Below are positions 21,933 to 33,124 of a stretch of 64,000 bases of DNA, piece after piece. A program made the translations under genes and the position numbers. The notes beneath the pieces were generated by a model. The model was not told the origin of the DNA, did no database searches, and worked only from the letters and a program-made list of their open reading frames with translations. The DNA lies in NCBI GenBank assembly GCA_010015655.1, contig ML976674.1:894624-958623 (forward strand), given 5' to 3'. Source of the DNA: Bimuria novae-zelandiae CBS 107.79. Taxonomy: Eukaryota > Ascomycota > Dothideomycetes > Pleosporales > Didymosphaeriaceae. Each line of letters starts with the position of its first letter. The first letter of the stretch is position 1.

Positions 21933-23855
21933 CGTTGCTGCGGCCTCCTTTTTGCTAGGAGAAGCGGCGGTTCTGGTGAGGGATGTCGCGCAGGCGTCTC
22001 GGTAGGAATGGCTTGCGTCTTTCACGCAGACAGCAAAATGTATTAAAACGGCGGTGCTTCGGCGGGCTGCTGGGCACGAGGAAGACGAGGAAAAAATGAG
22101 CGACGGACAGGTTGAAAGAACGTGGGTTGGCTGTGCACCGGACACACAAAAGGCACTTGCGCTCCCCGGAAATTAGGCGCTACGCCCCAAAGAAGCGTCG
22201 TGTGTCCAACCAAGCCTTGTCCGCGTTGCCGTAGCTGAACCCTGGCGACCCGCCCCAACGACCCGTCCAGCCCCTCCATCGCCCCCCATCCAGTCGTGTA
22301 TTTCTGACACTGCGCCGGACGACCAACCAACTATTGTTCGGCTTGTGCGTCGTCATCGTCTCTCACTAAAGCTACGCGGCTCTCGCAAGCACGCCCGCCT
22401 TGGGGAGCTCGTGCGAGCTGGGAGGGCTGTGCCGTGTCCATTGCCCCAATGACGATGACCTGCATTTCGCTTTGTCCTCATTCCACCTGCTCAAGACCAC
22501 CATGTCGCTGCCGAGACGTTCGCCTTGGAGCGAGACATGAACGCTTGCAAACTAGCGTCATTCAAGTGCGCCATTTCTCACCAGCCGCGCACCGAAAAAC
22601 GTGTCCGAGTGCACGCGAATCACAAGCGGTACCAGAGCAGCACGAGTACCGTTGGCGTATCATTGGCGCCGTGTTGTAAGGCCCGACGGGCAAACGGTAA
22701 ACATGACAGAATCAAGAAAGACAGCACAAGCACTGCGGTGCTGGCTTCAGTGTATCTTCTGTCTGATCCTGGTCGTCACCGGCCTGCAGCGTGCATCGGT
22801 GGCCAGCTGTGTGCTGCAGCTGTCATACCTTATCTTTTGGTCGCCGGAGACCCATGTCCAAACCGCGGATGCATAGCTCATCCTAGAGCCCATCTTCAGA
22901 CCGTGACTGAATGTTTTTACCCCAGGACAGGGTAATGCACAGGCTGACTGTACTCACTTTCTCATCCTAGCGCTTCTGTACGATTTAAACGAGGGCCGCT
23001 GCTGTTCTATACGACGCGAACGACGGCTGCCGCGACACACAAGATCTCAGTCATTTATCAATTTGGTTAAGCTTGCGACCGTCATTACAAGTCCGCAACC
23101 AGCGAATACCCGTCCACGGTAGAACCCCGTTCCTCAACAATCAAATACCGCACTACTCGCTTACCCAAGTTCAGTGCAGCATGGGGCCTTATACACGCGT
23201 ACAAACACGATATAGCACCCATGCATGAGTACCGAAGATACCGAAGATACCGAAGATGCCGAATTTGATAGTAATCACCTACAGGCTTCAAATCTTCTCA
23301 CAAGACGAGATTGAAATCATCCACACAGACTGAGAAAGCTTCATGAAAGTGAGGAATGCGTCTCGTGATCATATTACTGGCTTTGTGTCAGTGACGCTCG
23401 CAGTGGTCGCTCAAACCCAGCAAGCAAACATTCAGTCCAAGTCTAGTCCCAGGCCTGAATCCAGTCGAACGCAGATCTTCGAACCATAGCCTCGGTGGGC
23501 TTTCGATAATTCGCAGTTCCCCTATTATTACACGCAATTTTCTTTTCATTCTGCCGCTGAACACATTACCAGTTCCGAAACCGGCGGAACCTATCTGTTC
23601 CTGTTTCAGCTTGTCGCCATTGTGAAGAGAGGGCGCTCCCAACCGCTCGCTGAATGGCCAGCCAGTGACCCTGAACTCGGATCGGTTTGATTATGAAAGG
23701 GAATATGATGTGCAGTCCTTTTCGCGTCACAGGTTACGGGGGCTTTAAATCTTGATAGCAGCTTTGTGACATTGCGAGCTAATATCCTATCACCATACCA
23801 ACTCGGCACTTGACATGTTCCTTCAGCAGAGTTGTTGACGACCATACACGTTCTA
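21933..23855. other. Intergenic, about 1.9 kb, no gene supported
   Basis: Contains the promoter side of the SUR1-type gene and the upstream flank of the membrane-protein gene. Open frames at 22434-22935 lack family similarity. A short ACCGAAGAT tandem repeat lies at 23231-23263. Confidence 0.4.
23231..23263. repeat. Short tandem repeat, 9-bp unit
   Basis: Three perfect copies of ACCGAAGAT followed by a partial GCCGAA. Non-coding as far as I can tell. Confidence 0.85.
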
Positions 23856-25305
23856 ATGATACTAAAGGCTTCTATTCGACTTGAGTTGGGTGCGGTAGCG
23901 GGCTCCTTGTCTCTGTTTGCATCCGTTGCCGCTGGAGGTCCGCTCCCAAGACCAGCCGTGTATGCAAGCGCGATAACAGGCCGCAATACTACTATCCATA
24001 TGGTCGATGGATTGGATGGGCACGTGCTCCCTGGCGAGACTCCCACGACGCGGACTATGTATCTCGCTATTTCGATAGTGTCCATGTCACTTCTAACGGG
24101 CATGCTAGGTGAGAGCGACCACGTACCTACCAGCAGACCATCAAGCATAGCCTGACTTGAGATAGGATATCGCGTCAAACAAATGGAAAACCAGCACTTC
24201 AAAAACCTCACATTGACCAGTGTGTTGTTCATCGTCCTCGGTTGCCTCGCCATGTTCTTCGTGTCGTCTGCAGCTATCGTCGAGAGTGACCTGGGCTTGG
24301 CAACAAAATCAGTCTGCCACACAGTGGTCATCATTTGCCTAACTTTCTACGTGGGGTGTAAGGTTGCCATGTGAGTATAAGTGGTCTCCCGATTTCTGTT
24401 GTGGAATTGCCTGCATGTGGCTTGCTCCACTGGGAAGCGTACTGAGAAGAAAGTAGGTAACTTACATCTTCTTCGTAGAGCGCGCCCACGTTTTGAGAGC
24501 ACCGTACATGAAACGATCTCGCGACTGGATCTGGCTACGCGGTATGCTCACCATCACCGTCGGCTTCGGTGGAATTGCCATATGCGGCTTTACATGGCCC
24601 ATTGCCAATCTCTCGGAAGCTGATGGTCCGCTGTCGCATAGGCCTCCCGTTCGGCGTCACCATACCATTGATTTCATTCGATGTGATCATCAATACGCTT
24701 TTGACCGGCATATTCATCTACCTCCTGCGACCGTTACGTCGCTTTCAAGAATCGATGGAGCTAGCGTCGACCACGCTGTTTGGCAAGGGCATGCGGAAGA
24801 TACTGAGGAGCCCACACGGGAGGACAGATAGCTTGGACATGGGGATTATAAACCATGACTCTTTCAAGGCCATGAAGCGATTGCTATGGAAGACTCTCGT
24901 GGGGTCTATGCTGGTTATGCTGCCGACGGCGGGAAATCTGAGTGCGCTCATTCCACTTCATGGACATGAGTTCGGTTGGGTATGTTTGATGCTCTGCACA
25001 TTCGACGGTAAGCATGGACTTATGCAACGAGCTTACTCGGGGAGGTATACTTATAATGGACAGTCACTTGGTCCGTTTGCGTGGTCCACTGGCTCACCCT
25101 GGGGGCAACCGAACTCGACGGTAGGGCGTCGAGTACGCCATCGCAACCGCCTTATTCTGTGAGCAGCGCGTCTACGGGGCCGCCACAGTGGTGGGGCAAA
25201 GCCAAGTATACGTCACCTGACGAACCCGGGAGAGCAGATGAGAGGGATGGTCCTTTCATTCGGCAACAACAAGCTGAGTTCGCTACAGTCTCTAAGCCAT
25301 CTTAG
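23856..25305 (+). CDS. Multi-pass (7TM-like) fungal membrane protein, one frameshift
   Basis: Exons read 23856-24108, 24166-24362, 24457-25007 and 25064-25305, about 414 residues. A hydrophobic N-terminus is followed by helices such as MYLAISIVSMSLLTGML, LTSVLFIVLGCLAMFFVSS and SVCHTVVIICLTFYVG. Then comes the family block YIFFVERAHVLRAPY, a central C..G motif with VTIPLISFDVIINTLLTGIF, LVGSMLVMLPTAGNLSALI, and GWVCLMLCTFDVTWSVCVVHWLTLG, then a Ser/Pro-rich tail. I recall this arrangement from uncharacterised fungal transmembrane proteins; no function is known to me. Within exon 3 the frame changes at about 24628-24634 (after SEADG, before CRIG): one extra base, probably a C, breaks the frame. 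It is either a sequencing error or a true inactivating mutation. Intron 2 needs an unusual GTTGCC donor. Confidence 0.68.
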
Positions 25306-25966
25306 AACTCAGATTCCTCCTCTAGGATGGGCTGCGCCGTCAACCCTCGCCTCCGGAGCGCGGCCACCCTGTCGATGCGCGGACCAGATGGGCTTTGCGT
25401 GTGCGGCTCCTTCTTCCCTCGCCTCGCCGCCCTGAACTCCTTCATCGTCCTCCCTTTCGCCTTCGATCGGGCCTCGGCTGCACCATCGATCTTGAAGACG
25501 GAGGTGATGAATGTGAAAAGAAGGAAGAGACCAGCGCCGGCGATGCATCCGATCAGGCCGGCGACCCCGACCCATATGTAGATGGTCTGTTGTGTGCTTT
25601 TAGCCTGATACCCTTTTTTGGCGTTGCTAGAAATTCACTCTTGTATGGTAGGTGTTGTGGATAAGAATGGTATATAGTTCCACAGATTCAAAGACAGGTG
25701 GAACATATCGTGAAGAGTGTTCAATTGAACCGTGACGCACGGAACGAATCAAATGTACGTACTTCAATGCGCTCTAGAATATGCAATCTAAACGGGAAAG
25801 AGAGGATAGCGTAGATGCCCTCGGCCAGGTAGGCGACGGGAAGGAAGACGAATTGTGCGAGGGCCCAGAAGGGCGAGAGTGCAAAGGCGATGGCGGAGAG
25901 AAGCTTGCTCGTGGGCCACCAGAGATAAAAAAGAATCGTAAAGATGATACGCCAGACGTCGGCCAT
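25302..25966 (-). CDS. Small fungal membrane protein of unknown function
   Basis: Exons complement 25763-25966 and 25302-25586 give 162 residues; the intron (176 bp) has a GTACGT donor and CAACAG acceptor. Exon 1 (MADVWRIIFTILFYLWWPTS...) is strongly hydrophobic with two or three likely spans. Exon 2 begins with another span (IYIWVGVAGLIGCIAGAGLF) and ends in a basic, hydrophilic cytosolic-type tail (EARSKAKGRTMKEFRAARR, ending LEEESEF). I do not recognise a named family, though the sequence looks like a conserved ascomycete protein. Its TAA (25302-25304) overlaps the TAG of the plus-strand membrane protein (25303-25305), so the genes are tail to tail with no spacer. Confidence 0.78.
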
Positions 25967-26354
25967 GGTGGGTGTGCTGGACGAGAGAGGTGTTGAGGTG
26001 AATACAGGGATGAAGCGAGTGAATCCTAGGCGCTCATGGTGCCGCTTCCAACCACAGATGCATCAACTCAGCGAAGGAAAGAACAACCCATCACACCTGT
26101 AAAGTGCCTTCCTCGATGTCGAAATGGGAAATGGGCGTGAATGCACGTGTTGTGCGTGAAGCACTGGAGACACCTCTTAGCTCAACGCCATGGAGGCTAC
26201 TGTATGAGACCCCGCGATAGAGCTCTGTGGCCTGTGCGTCATGCAGATCGGGACCGGCAGTCGTCTGCAAGCTGCATTGGGGCGTGTTTGACGTGCGTGC
26301 TCTCATATTGCTTCTGGATGGAAGTCAGCGTACCCGCGTCCGCGCCTTTGCAAG
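25967..26354. other. Divergent promoter region
   Basis: 388 bp between the small membrane protein (-) and the AMPK beta gene (+). No additional gene seen. Confidence 0.45.
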
Positions 26355-28205
26355 ATGGGCAACCAACCGTCGTCGTCGCAGCCGTCTTCGCGGGCTGGTT
26401 CGAACCCCCAAAGCCCCGTTGCGAACGTGACCTCATCACATGCACACCATGACCAGTTGCAGCAGCACAACCCGCGGCGCAGAGAGTCGATCCAGGCGCT
26501 CAGCACCGTCAGGAAGGCCGCTGAGCCGCTGGCTTCGCTGGAAAGCGCCTCGGGAGCGTCGCTGACCGCACGGTCCCGTTCACGAGGACGCTCGCAGACC
26601 TTCTCCACCACCGGCCAGGTCGCAGAGACGCTACGGGCCGCCCAGGACAACTTCTTTAAGTCGACGTCGCAGGAGAAGATGGGCAACGAGCAGAGCCGCC
26701 CGCACCGGCAGACGCAGGTCCCGGTGCGCGACGCGACCCCACCCAAGACAAAGCAGCAGCAGCAGCAGCAGCAGCCCGCGCCCGCCGACGAGAAGCCCGC
26801 CGAGAAGCCGGTGCCGTCGCCGATAACCAAACCGCTGCCTATGCCCGCCGCACCGCGCGAAGACGCCAGGACAGCCATCCCCGAGGCGCGCTCGATCGAG
26901 CCCGCCGACGCTTCCTTTCCCACCGTGCCCTCGTCCCACTACAGCCGCCCACCGCGCCTGCCGCTGCCCATCGAGGAGGAGCCCGTAGGGCCTGGCTCGC
27001 CCATCATCTCGCCCGCCGACCTCACGAGCCCGATCAACCATGACGAGATCGAGGGCGCCCTCCCGCGGCGCTCGTCCATGCTGAGCGACCGCACCGCCGA
27101 CGACGATGACCTGGCCGACGAGTTCAAGGGCCCGCAGGGCCAGGTGACGGTGCCTACGTTAATAGAATGGGAGGGGCCTGGCGAGCGTGTATACGTGACG
27201 GGTACATTCGCCGGCTGGGAGAGGAAGTTCAAGCTGCACCGCAAGTANNNNNNNNNNNNNNNNNNNNNNNNNNNNNNNNNNNCCGGCGGGCCGGTTTCAG
27301 AGCTCATGCAGATGATCTGCCGGCTAGCTGCGTCTACCCGCGTGGCTGCTGGAACCCAGGCAATCATCTGTGCGCTCGTTCAATAGAGCTTTGCTTCTCC
27401 AAACTTTATTCCTGATGCGTCACTTTGGCCGCGTTTCTCGAGGTTACACTGCACACCGACATACTGACCATCCCAAATAGTGGCCCCAGCAAGAAGAAAG
27501 ATGTCCTCTCCGCCCATGTCCACATTACGCCTGGCACCCATCACCTCATGTTCATCGTGGACAACGACATGCGGACGTCCGACAAGCTCCCGACGGCGGT
27601 AGACTACACCAACATCCTGGTCAACTACCTGGAAGTGTCGTACGACGACATCCCGAAGACGGAAGCCGACAACAAGGAGGACGCGATAAAGTCTGAAGCC
27701 TCTCCCGCTCCCGTGCAAGACGGCCAGCCGCATGCTCCACAGGTGCAACCAGCCACGCCAGAGCTGGCACCCGTCACGAAACCGCTTCCCGAGCCAAAGC
27801 CAAAAGTACCAGCACCAGCGCCGAAGAAGTACCACCAGAACATCCCGCGATATCTGCTCGATCTGGATGCACCCGAGGACTCGCGGCGCTTTGCACGTGC
27901 CAACGCTGCAGGTAGCAACCTGCCCACTCCTCCGACGCTACCCATGTTCCTTAGCAAGAGCATTCTGAACGGGAATACGCCCATGAAGGACGACAGTAGT
28001 GTGTTGATCATGCCGAATCACACGGTGCTGAACCACTTGGCGACGAGCAGTATCAAGGATAACATCCTTGCTACGAGTGCGACGACGAGGTATAAACACA
28101 AGGTACGTCTGAAACAGACCTCTTTCCAGGCGAAGCTTTCTAACGCAGATGCAGTTCCTCACGACCATCATGTACAAACCGCGAAACGAGGATCCGGATT
28201 ACTAG
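26355..28205 (+). CDS. GAL83/SIP2 family: SNF1/AMP-activated protein kinase beta subunit
   Basis: Exons 26355-27244, 27481-28102 and 28149-28205 give 522 residues. The beta subunit bridges the Snf1 kinase and Snf4 gamma subunits and directs localisation. It starts MGNQPSSS, a good N-myristoylation site. A long disordered Ser/Pro/Gln-rich part follows, including a CAG-encoded polyglutamine run (KTKQQQQ...). The CBM48/AMPK1 domain (about 264-350) shows PTLIEWEGPGERVYVTGTFA, then across intron 1 the segment HITPGTHHLMFIVDND and LPTAVDYTNILVNYLEV. The C-terminal ASC domain has YHQNIPRYLLDLD, LPTPPTLPMFLSKSILN, DSSVLIMPNHTVLNHLATSSIKD and, in exon 3, LTTIMYKPRNEDPDY. A second in-frame MGN (MGNEQSRP) at residue 109 could be an alternative start. 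The assembly gap lies in intron 1, so it does not disrupt the protein. Confidence 0.93.
26754..26775 (+). repeat. CAG microsatellite (polyglutamine)
   Basis: Seven consecutive CAG units plus a neighbouring Gln codon inside the disordered N-terminal half of the AMPK beta subunit. Length variation between strains is likely. Confidence 0.9.
27248..27282. other. Assembly gap (35 N)
   Basis: A run of 35 N directly after the GTA of an apparent splice donor in the AMPK beta gene. The true length is unknown, so intron 1 may be longer or shorter than shown. Confidence 0.99.
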
Positions 28206-28771
28206 CTCCCTGCACACATAAAGCGGCATGACGGCTGGAGTTTTCCATCAAGGATTGACTTTGTGATTTTGTAGGTTGACCACGACGATCGACGACGCCA
28301 TGACATAACGGGTGGGACGGACGGACGGACGGACGGATAGACCGGGGTGTTTGCGAAACGCGGATATCCAGGTGCGCTTCGTAGGTGTTTCGTATGTTGG
28401 TTTCTTAGGCTGGCTGGGCAAAAGTATGGATGCTTAGGCATCTTTTGGGTGGGGTATAGATTTCGAGCTTCGTCTTTAGTGGGGATGGTAGGGGGGTTGG
28501 GGACCAGGAATCACAAGAACGTCGGACGTGCATGCTTCGCGGATCTCGTAGACTCGTCGAATTAGTACCTGTACCTGTTGTGAGTACTGTCACACTCGGC
28601 ATACCCACATTCCCACAACGCGCCTTGTACGAAAATACACTCAGTCCACCAGCATTTCGCACCATCATGCACCTTATACCAATGATCTCAGGCCCACGTA
28701 ACGAACCTCGTTAACCTCTGTTAAGCTTAAACTTACTAACAGCAAACTACTCGGCCTCTTGCATGACTTCA
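28206..28771. other. Intergenic with tetranucleotide repeat
   Basis: 3' flank of the AMPK beta gene. Holds a GGAC tetranucleotide repeat at 28315-28337 (six units). No gene supported. Confidence 0.5.
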
Positions 28772-29152
28772 TCACCATAGCCACTCCGTGATGTCATCCA
28801 AACCCTCTACTTCCCCCATATACCTATGCTTCCAGCCTCGCTCGCCCTCCCCATTTTCTCCTGCCTCTGCGCCCTCCTGCCTCGCTCGCGTGTAAATCCA
28901 TCGTTTTTTGAGCTTTTCGAAATGCGGGGAGGGAGGAGCAGGTTGTGCTGTGTGTTCGGGCGTGGGAAGGGCAGGAAGAGGGGTTAAGCTGCGCGTGTGT
29001 ACGCGGTTGGGCGGGATGGTGTGCGCGTCCCAGTTCCAGTCCTGGGAGGAGGGCGGCCAGGGAGCGACATCAAGGTGTTCTTCCATTGCAGAATCTACAG
29101 AGGTAGGTGTTGGGGGGCTTTGGGTGCGTTGGCTTTGAGGGATTGGGGACAT
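28772..29152 (-). CDS. Small hypothetical protein, low confidence
   Basis: An uninterrupted frame of 126 codons beginning MSPIPQSQRTQ and ending DDITEWLW. The composition is rich in Pro, Ser, Thr and charged residues, with LTPLPALPTPEH and HFEKLKKRWIYTRARQE. An in-frame MEEHLDVAPWPP is an alternative start. There is no recognisable domain, no signal peptide and no introns. It could be a lineage-specific gene or a chance frame; the acidic-aromatic ending and the absence of stops over 380 bp favour coding only weakly. Confidence 0.35.
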   Translation of the reverse strand: MSPIPQSQRTQSPPTPTSVDSAMEEHLDVAPWPPSSQDWNWDAHTIPPNRVHTRSLTPLPALPTPEHTAQPAPPSPHFEKLKKRWIYTRARQEGAEAGENGEGERGWKHRYMGEVEGLDDITEWLW

Positions 29153-30042
29153 CGGGCACTTGGTGGGCTTTATTTGATATATGCAGGGGATGGGTGCGGA
29201 GATAAAGATAAAGGTGTGGTGGTGCGTTGTGAAGCTGAGCTGTCAGAGTGAAATGTGGCGTGAATAGGGATGTTACAAAGGAGGTCTGGTTGTGTGTTTC
29301 TACTGTTTTTCATCATTTTTACACAGTACGCTGGGGGAACACACTTTCTGTCTCTACTTTTTGTACTGAAGACTAAAAGGTCTGAGAAGAGGAAGCGTGG
29401 TATACAAAGCAAGCCTCAGTACCTGGTCGATAACGACGATAAAAGACACCCCCTAGCTCTGAACGCAGCTCGGAACTAAATATTATTAGTGTAAAGATGA
29501 ATCGCGTACCTGCTGTTGACAACACGAGCGTTTAGCAACAAAAGCTATACACTGCGGGGTGGCCTGATTTGAACCCTCTACCTAGGTAGGTACCAGATGC
29601 GACACAGTGTGTTTATCTGTATGTATAATTCGGGCAAGGTTCACCCTACTGAGATAGCAAAAACGGCTGACTGTTCCTATATATTTGAATCATAACCAGA
29701 CAACTAACTTCCCTCCCTACGTCAACACTCATGGAAGGAAATCCAGGCGTAGTTCTTATTACTGAGTATCATAGCCAGGTAGCATCGGAGAGGTGTTGTG
29801 TCACATGGCAACTACGCGCGCCGAATGCGCGTAGGATCAGGAGAGTTGATGATGAGTCCAACGAATACGAAGTGCGAATCAATTACAAGCAACAGGATGT
29901 GCCACAACTCAGCTTTCTAGACAGTAGAGCGCAGGCAGCATTGTTCGAGCTTTAGACTTCAAGTTGTATCTGTCCTTGATTTGATCTTTCAACCTCCTTC
30001 GATTTTTCGACCCTACTACCGCAAGGGCTCAAATGCTCCGAC
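29153..30042. other. Intergenic, no gene supported
   Basis: Contains an isolated 74-codon open frame at 29731-29955 (MEGNPGVVLITEYHSQ...), unrecognised. It is close upstream of the HET relic and may be part of the same decayed locus, but I cannot show this. Confidence 0.4.
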
Positions 30043-32217
30043 ATGCAACCCGGGTCTTTCGTACCGGCGACGTACCTTGAGAGCCACGCTATAGGGGCTG
30101 ATGAAAATGAACCGAATACCTCTGTGATCATCCCCTCCCCTGCAACACCTAGGATTGAAAATGACCTTTGCAAACGCTGCGCCGATATACCATGGGAAGC
30201 GCTGACGGAGCCCTTCGGTCCTTCGGACGACGGGATCCAACAATTTCTGAGAAGGGATATATGCTATTTCGTGAAAAATGTCGAGTTTGTCGATTCTTCG
30301 GAAAAGTGAAGGCTATACACTCTCTCAACTATTTTAGCAGGGGATATGGTCCACCGACACTTTCGTGGGTGGCGAACACTATGGCGACAATCTCAGTCAT
30401 GACCTATATTAGCATTGGTACACCGACGGATGGGAAGCCTCACTTTATTGCTACATCCTCCACCAAAGCAGAAGCTCAGACCGTACTTCGACATCTCTAT
30501 CCACGCACGATGATCCCGCTCTGATACGGCACTGGGTTGATGAATGTGAGACAGGCCATGGAGGGCTTTGCAAACTCGAATTTCCTCGGCCATTGCAAAG
30601 TCTCAAGGTCATTGACTGTTTCGAAAGTAGGGTGATTTTCTGCACCCAAAGATTGTTGCTATATAGCACTGTCCTATGTCTGGGGTGATAACAGCAATGG
30701 AGACGATGCGAGCTACCTCTTAGAGGGTAAATCTCTCCCTAGGACTATTGAGGATAGTATAGCGATGACCAAGTCGTTGTACTATCGGTATCTGTGGATT
30801 GACCGTTACGTATGAGCGTCTTCCCAAGCCTTGATCGTCACACTCACAGTTGCAGTGCATCGACCAAAGCAATGCCGCAGAGAAGGAAGAGCAAATTGTG
30901 CAGATGGCTCAAATCTACGAAGTAGCGCAGTTGACTCTCGTAGCCACCGCAGGGAAAGATCCATCGTATGGTTTACCGGGAGTACAAGACTTTACGCGGA
31001 CGATGCCATGCGAACAAGCAGGTTCGGTCCTACTAGTCCCGTTCCCAGACCATACGCCAATGTATGACATCACAAATTCCAAGTGGGCCAACCGCGCGTG
31101 GACATATCAGGAGTGTTACTTCTCAAGGTAACGGCTGTTGTTCCTGGATCGCCAGGTCGTCTTCGTATGCAACTCTTACACCGATTACGAAACCGATCCG
31201 AGTGGCCAGTACGAGCTGAAGCCTTTCTCTCTGGATGCTTCATTTCAGCCACATTCTGGATGGTTTCCAGACAATCACAATGTGGAGTTTGGGTCGCACT
31301 CTGCCGCCTTTGCAGATCAATCTTCGGGGTCCAGGAGTCGCCCACGGAAGACTTTCAGGTTGCATACCGACAGGGACAGGCTTGTACAAGTCATGACGGC
31401 CATAGCTCAGTATACCCAACATAATTTGTCACACCAGTCTGATGCTCTTAATGCCATCGCTGGCGCACTGAATACGTTTAAGAGACATAACATTGAGCCT
31501 GTGTGCGGGGTTACTTTTCGCATCAATTCGACACAGATCGGGAGCTCCCATGTGGAGAGACCCGAAATTGCTCTCTTGTGGTATCACGCGAAGCCATGTT
31601 CCCGAAAAGATCTCAATTCGCGAGTTGGTCCCCTTTGGGCTGGATTGGCCCCGTCTCGTGGTACCGAGAGCGGCATCCTGGAGATATGATGAGGAAGAGC
31701 ACGTTTGAGCATCTCGTCACCGTAAAGGCCGCGGGAATTGATGTTGTGACGGAGCATGACTGTCGTGCGCTGAATCTGCACACGCAACAAGCTAGCCATC
31801 AAATTGGTTCAGCAACAGGTCTCCTTGTCAGTTCACGAACAGCAGACCTGACGCTTGTTGAGTTAGAATTTTAAGATCCATGGCTGGACTGGACGATCGG
31901 AACAGCAGTATGGCATAGCCATACAGGCCTACGACGCTACTGAAGCAATCCTGGTACCTTTTTGGGATGGTGTGCCTACCCCATCTGCTACAGTCCAGCT
32001 GAAAGGCCTGCTTCTGACTGGGGTCGATGACCGCTATCGCTACTGGGATAGACTGTGCTCAGAAGACTCTCAAGCATCCGTATTAGTGTTGAAACTCTGC
32101 GGCGACCACTATGAGCGAGTCGGCGTCTTCGAGCTACCAGCTAATGCTGATGATAGAGCTACAGTGACTTTCAGGGCAAGAAAAACTTCACCGATGCCCA
32201 GTTACGGCCCAGAATAA
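30043..32217 (+). pseudogene. HET-domain (heterokaryon incompatibility) protein, disrupted
   Basis: The order of a fungal HET protein is clear but spread over shifting frames. An N-terminal segment has LCKRCADIPWEAL; another frame has CRVCRFFGKVKAIHSL; then RHWVDECETGHGGLC. The HET core is CCYIALSYVWGDNS (about 30651-30693), LPRTIEDSIAMTKSLYYRYL, WIDRY, an intact 47-bp intron (about 30808-30854) and CIDQSNAAEKEEQI, followed by TLVATAGKDPSYGLPGV and WANRAWTYQECYFSR. A TAA at 31129-31131 then interrupts the expected SRRLLF, after which RLLFLDRQVVFVCN continues in the same frame. Frameshifts are needed near 30240-30260, 30500, 30636 and 31600, and the FASWSPLGWIG block lies in another frame. HET proteins trigger cell death on fusion of unlike strains. 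The damage is mainly indels, not RIP, so this is a decayed nonself-recognition gene. Confidence 0.82.
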
Positions 32218-33124
32218 GCGGAAGGTCGAAGTAACGACGAAGAGGTAGGGGATATAGACCAGGATATTCATTCGTTTCGTTGGTGGTGGAACGTGTTCAA
32301 GCCTGAAACTGTTTTGCTTAGATAGTCTCACAATGTATGATTTTTTCTTCTCACTTATGCTAAGACCATGCTGCCTTCTTGCGTAGCTCTATTAGTCTGG
32401 TATTATTTCCTTTCTCGCTTCGCAGTAATTGCGTAACAGGATTTGGAAGGCTCATAGTCGTAACAGATTATAAGACATGGAATTTCTTAAGCTCAAAATC
32501 CTAGAATACTGTATGAGTGAAGAAAACCGGCAGTTGGTCTCTTTCCACAGGGATGGACTTTAGTTGCTATTTATGGTCATTAACCCTGCGCCTTTTCACA
32601 GGAGTGGCCATGGCATGGAGGGAACAGGAAGCAAGGTCAGATAGCCACGAACCTCCACCCTGCCGCCTGAAACTATACTCCGGACATTTTCCCTTGTCTT
32701 CACTTGCCCTTTTGGGTACTTTGCGGAAACTTTCGCTAGTGGATCCTCTGTAGATGCTTACATGCTTACGCCACCAGCTACGCCACCACCTAAGTGCCAC
32801 CGGAACGGGCGATCTCCTTCAAACATTCACACCAATATTGATTCTTGGAGAGCAAATTAAGAAAGAACTTCAGACATCTTGATAGTGTGCTCTGGCTTCA
32901 TGGAGACTTACGGACTTGTTTCGCCGGCCAGGCCTCCCGCTATGCCACCGAACGAATCATGTCCTTCACACCGACATCGATTATTGTATAATATATAGGT
33001 ACACCTACCAGACCAAGTGGAATAATGTGTTTGGGTGTATTACTCTCTCGGTGAATCCGTAAACATATCATTTTCCAAGGATAGCTGATTGTGATCCAAG
33101 TCAGATACAGAGCCGCCATCCAAC
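32218..33124. other. Intergenic within decayed accessory block
   Basis: About 900 bp between the HET and P450 pseudogenes. Short open frames only; nothing recognisable. Confidence 0.4.

Noticed and set aside
22434..22935. Overlapping plus-strand open frames between the SUR1-type gene and the membrane protein
   Set aside because: No start context, domain, introns or codon bias typical of neighbours; proteins look like random translations of CG-balanced DNA.
23606..24334. A 242-codon open frame on the minus strand
   Set aside because: It lies antisense to the first two exons of the membrane-protein gene, whose hydrophobic helices and splice sites fit a known fungal pattern; the antisense protein has no family features.
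29550..29625. Possible tRNA on the minus strand (TTCAAATC motif near 29570)
   Set aside because: The stem on either side of the TTCAAAT loop does not pair and no acceptor stem can be formed.
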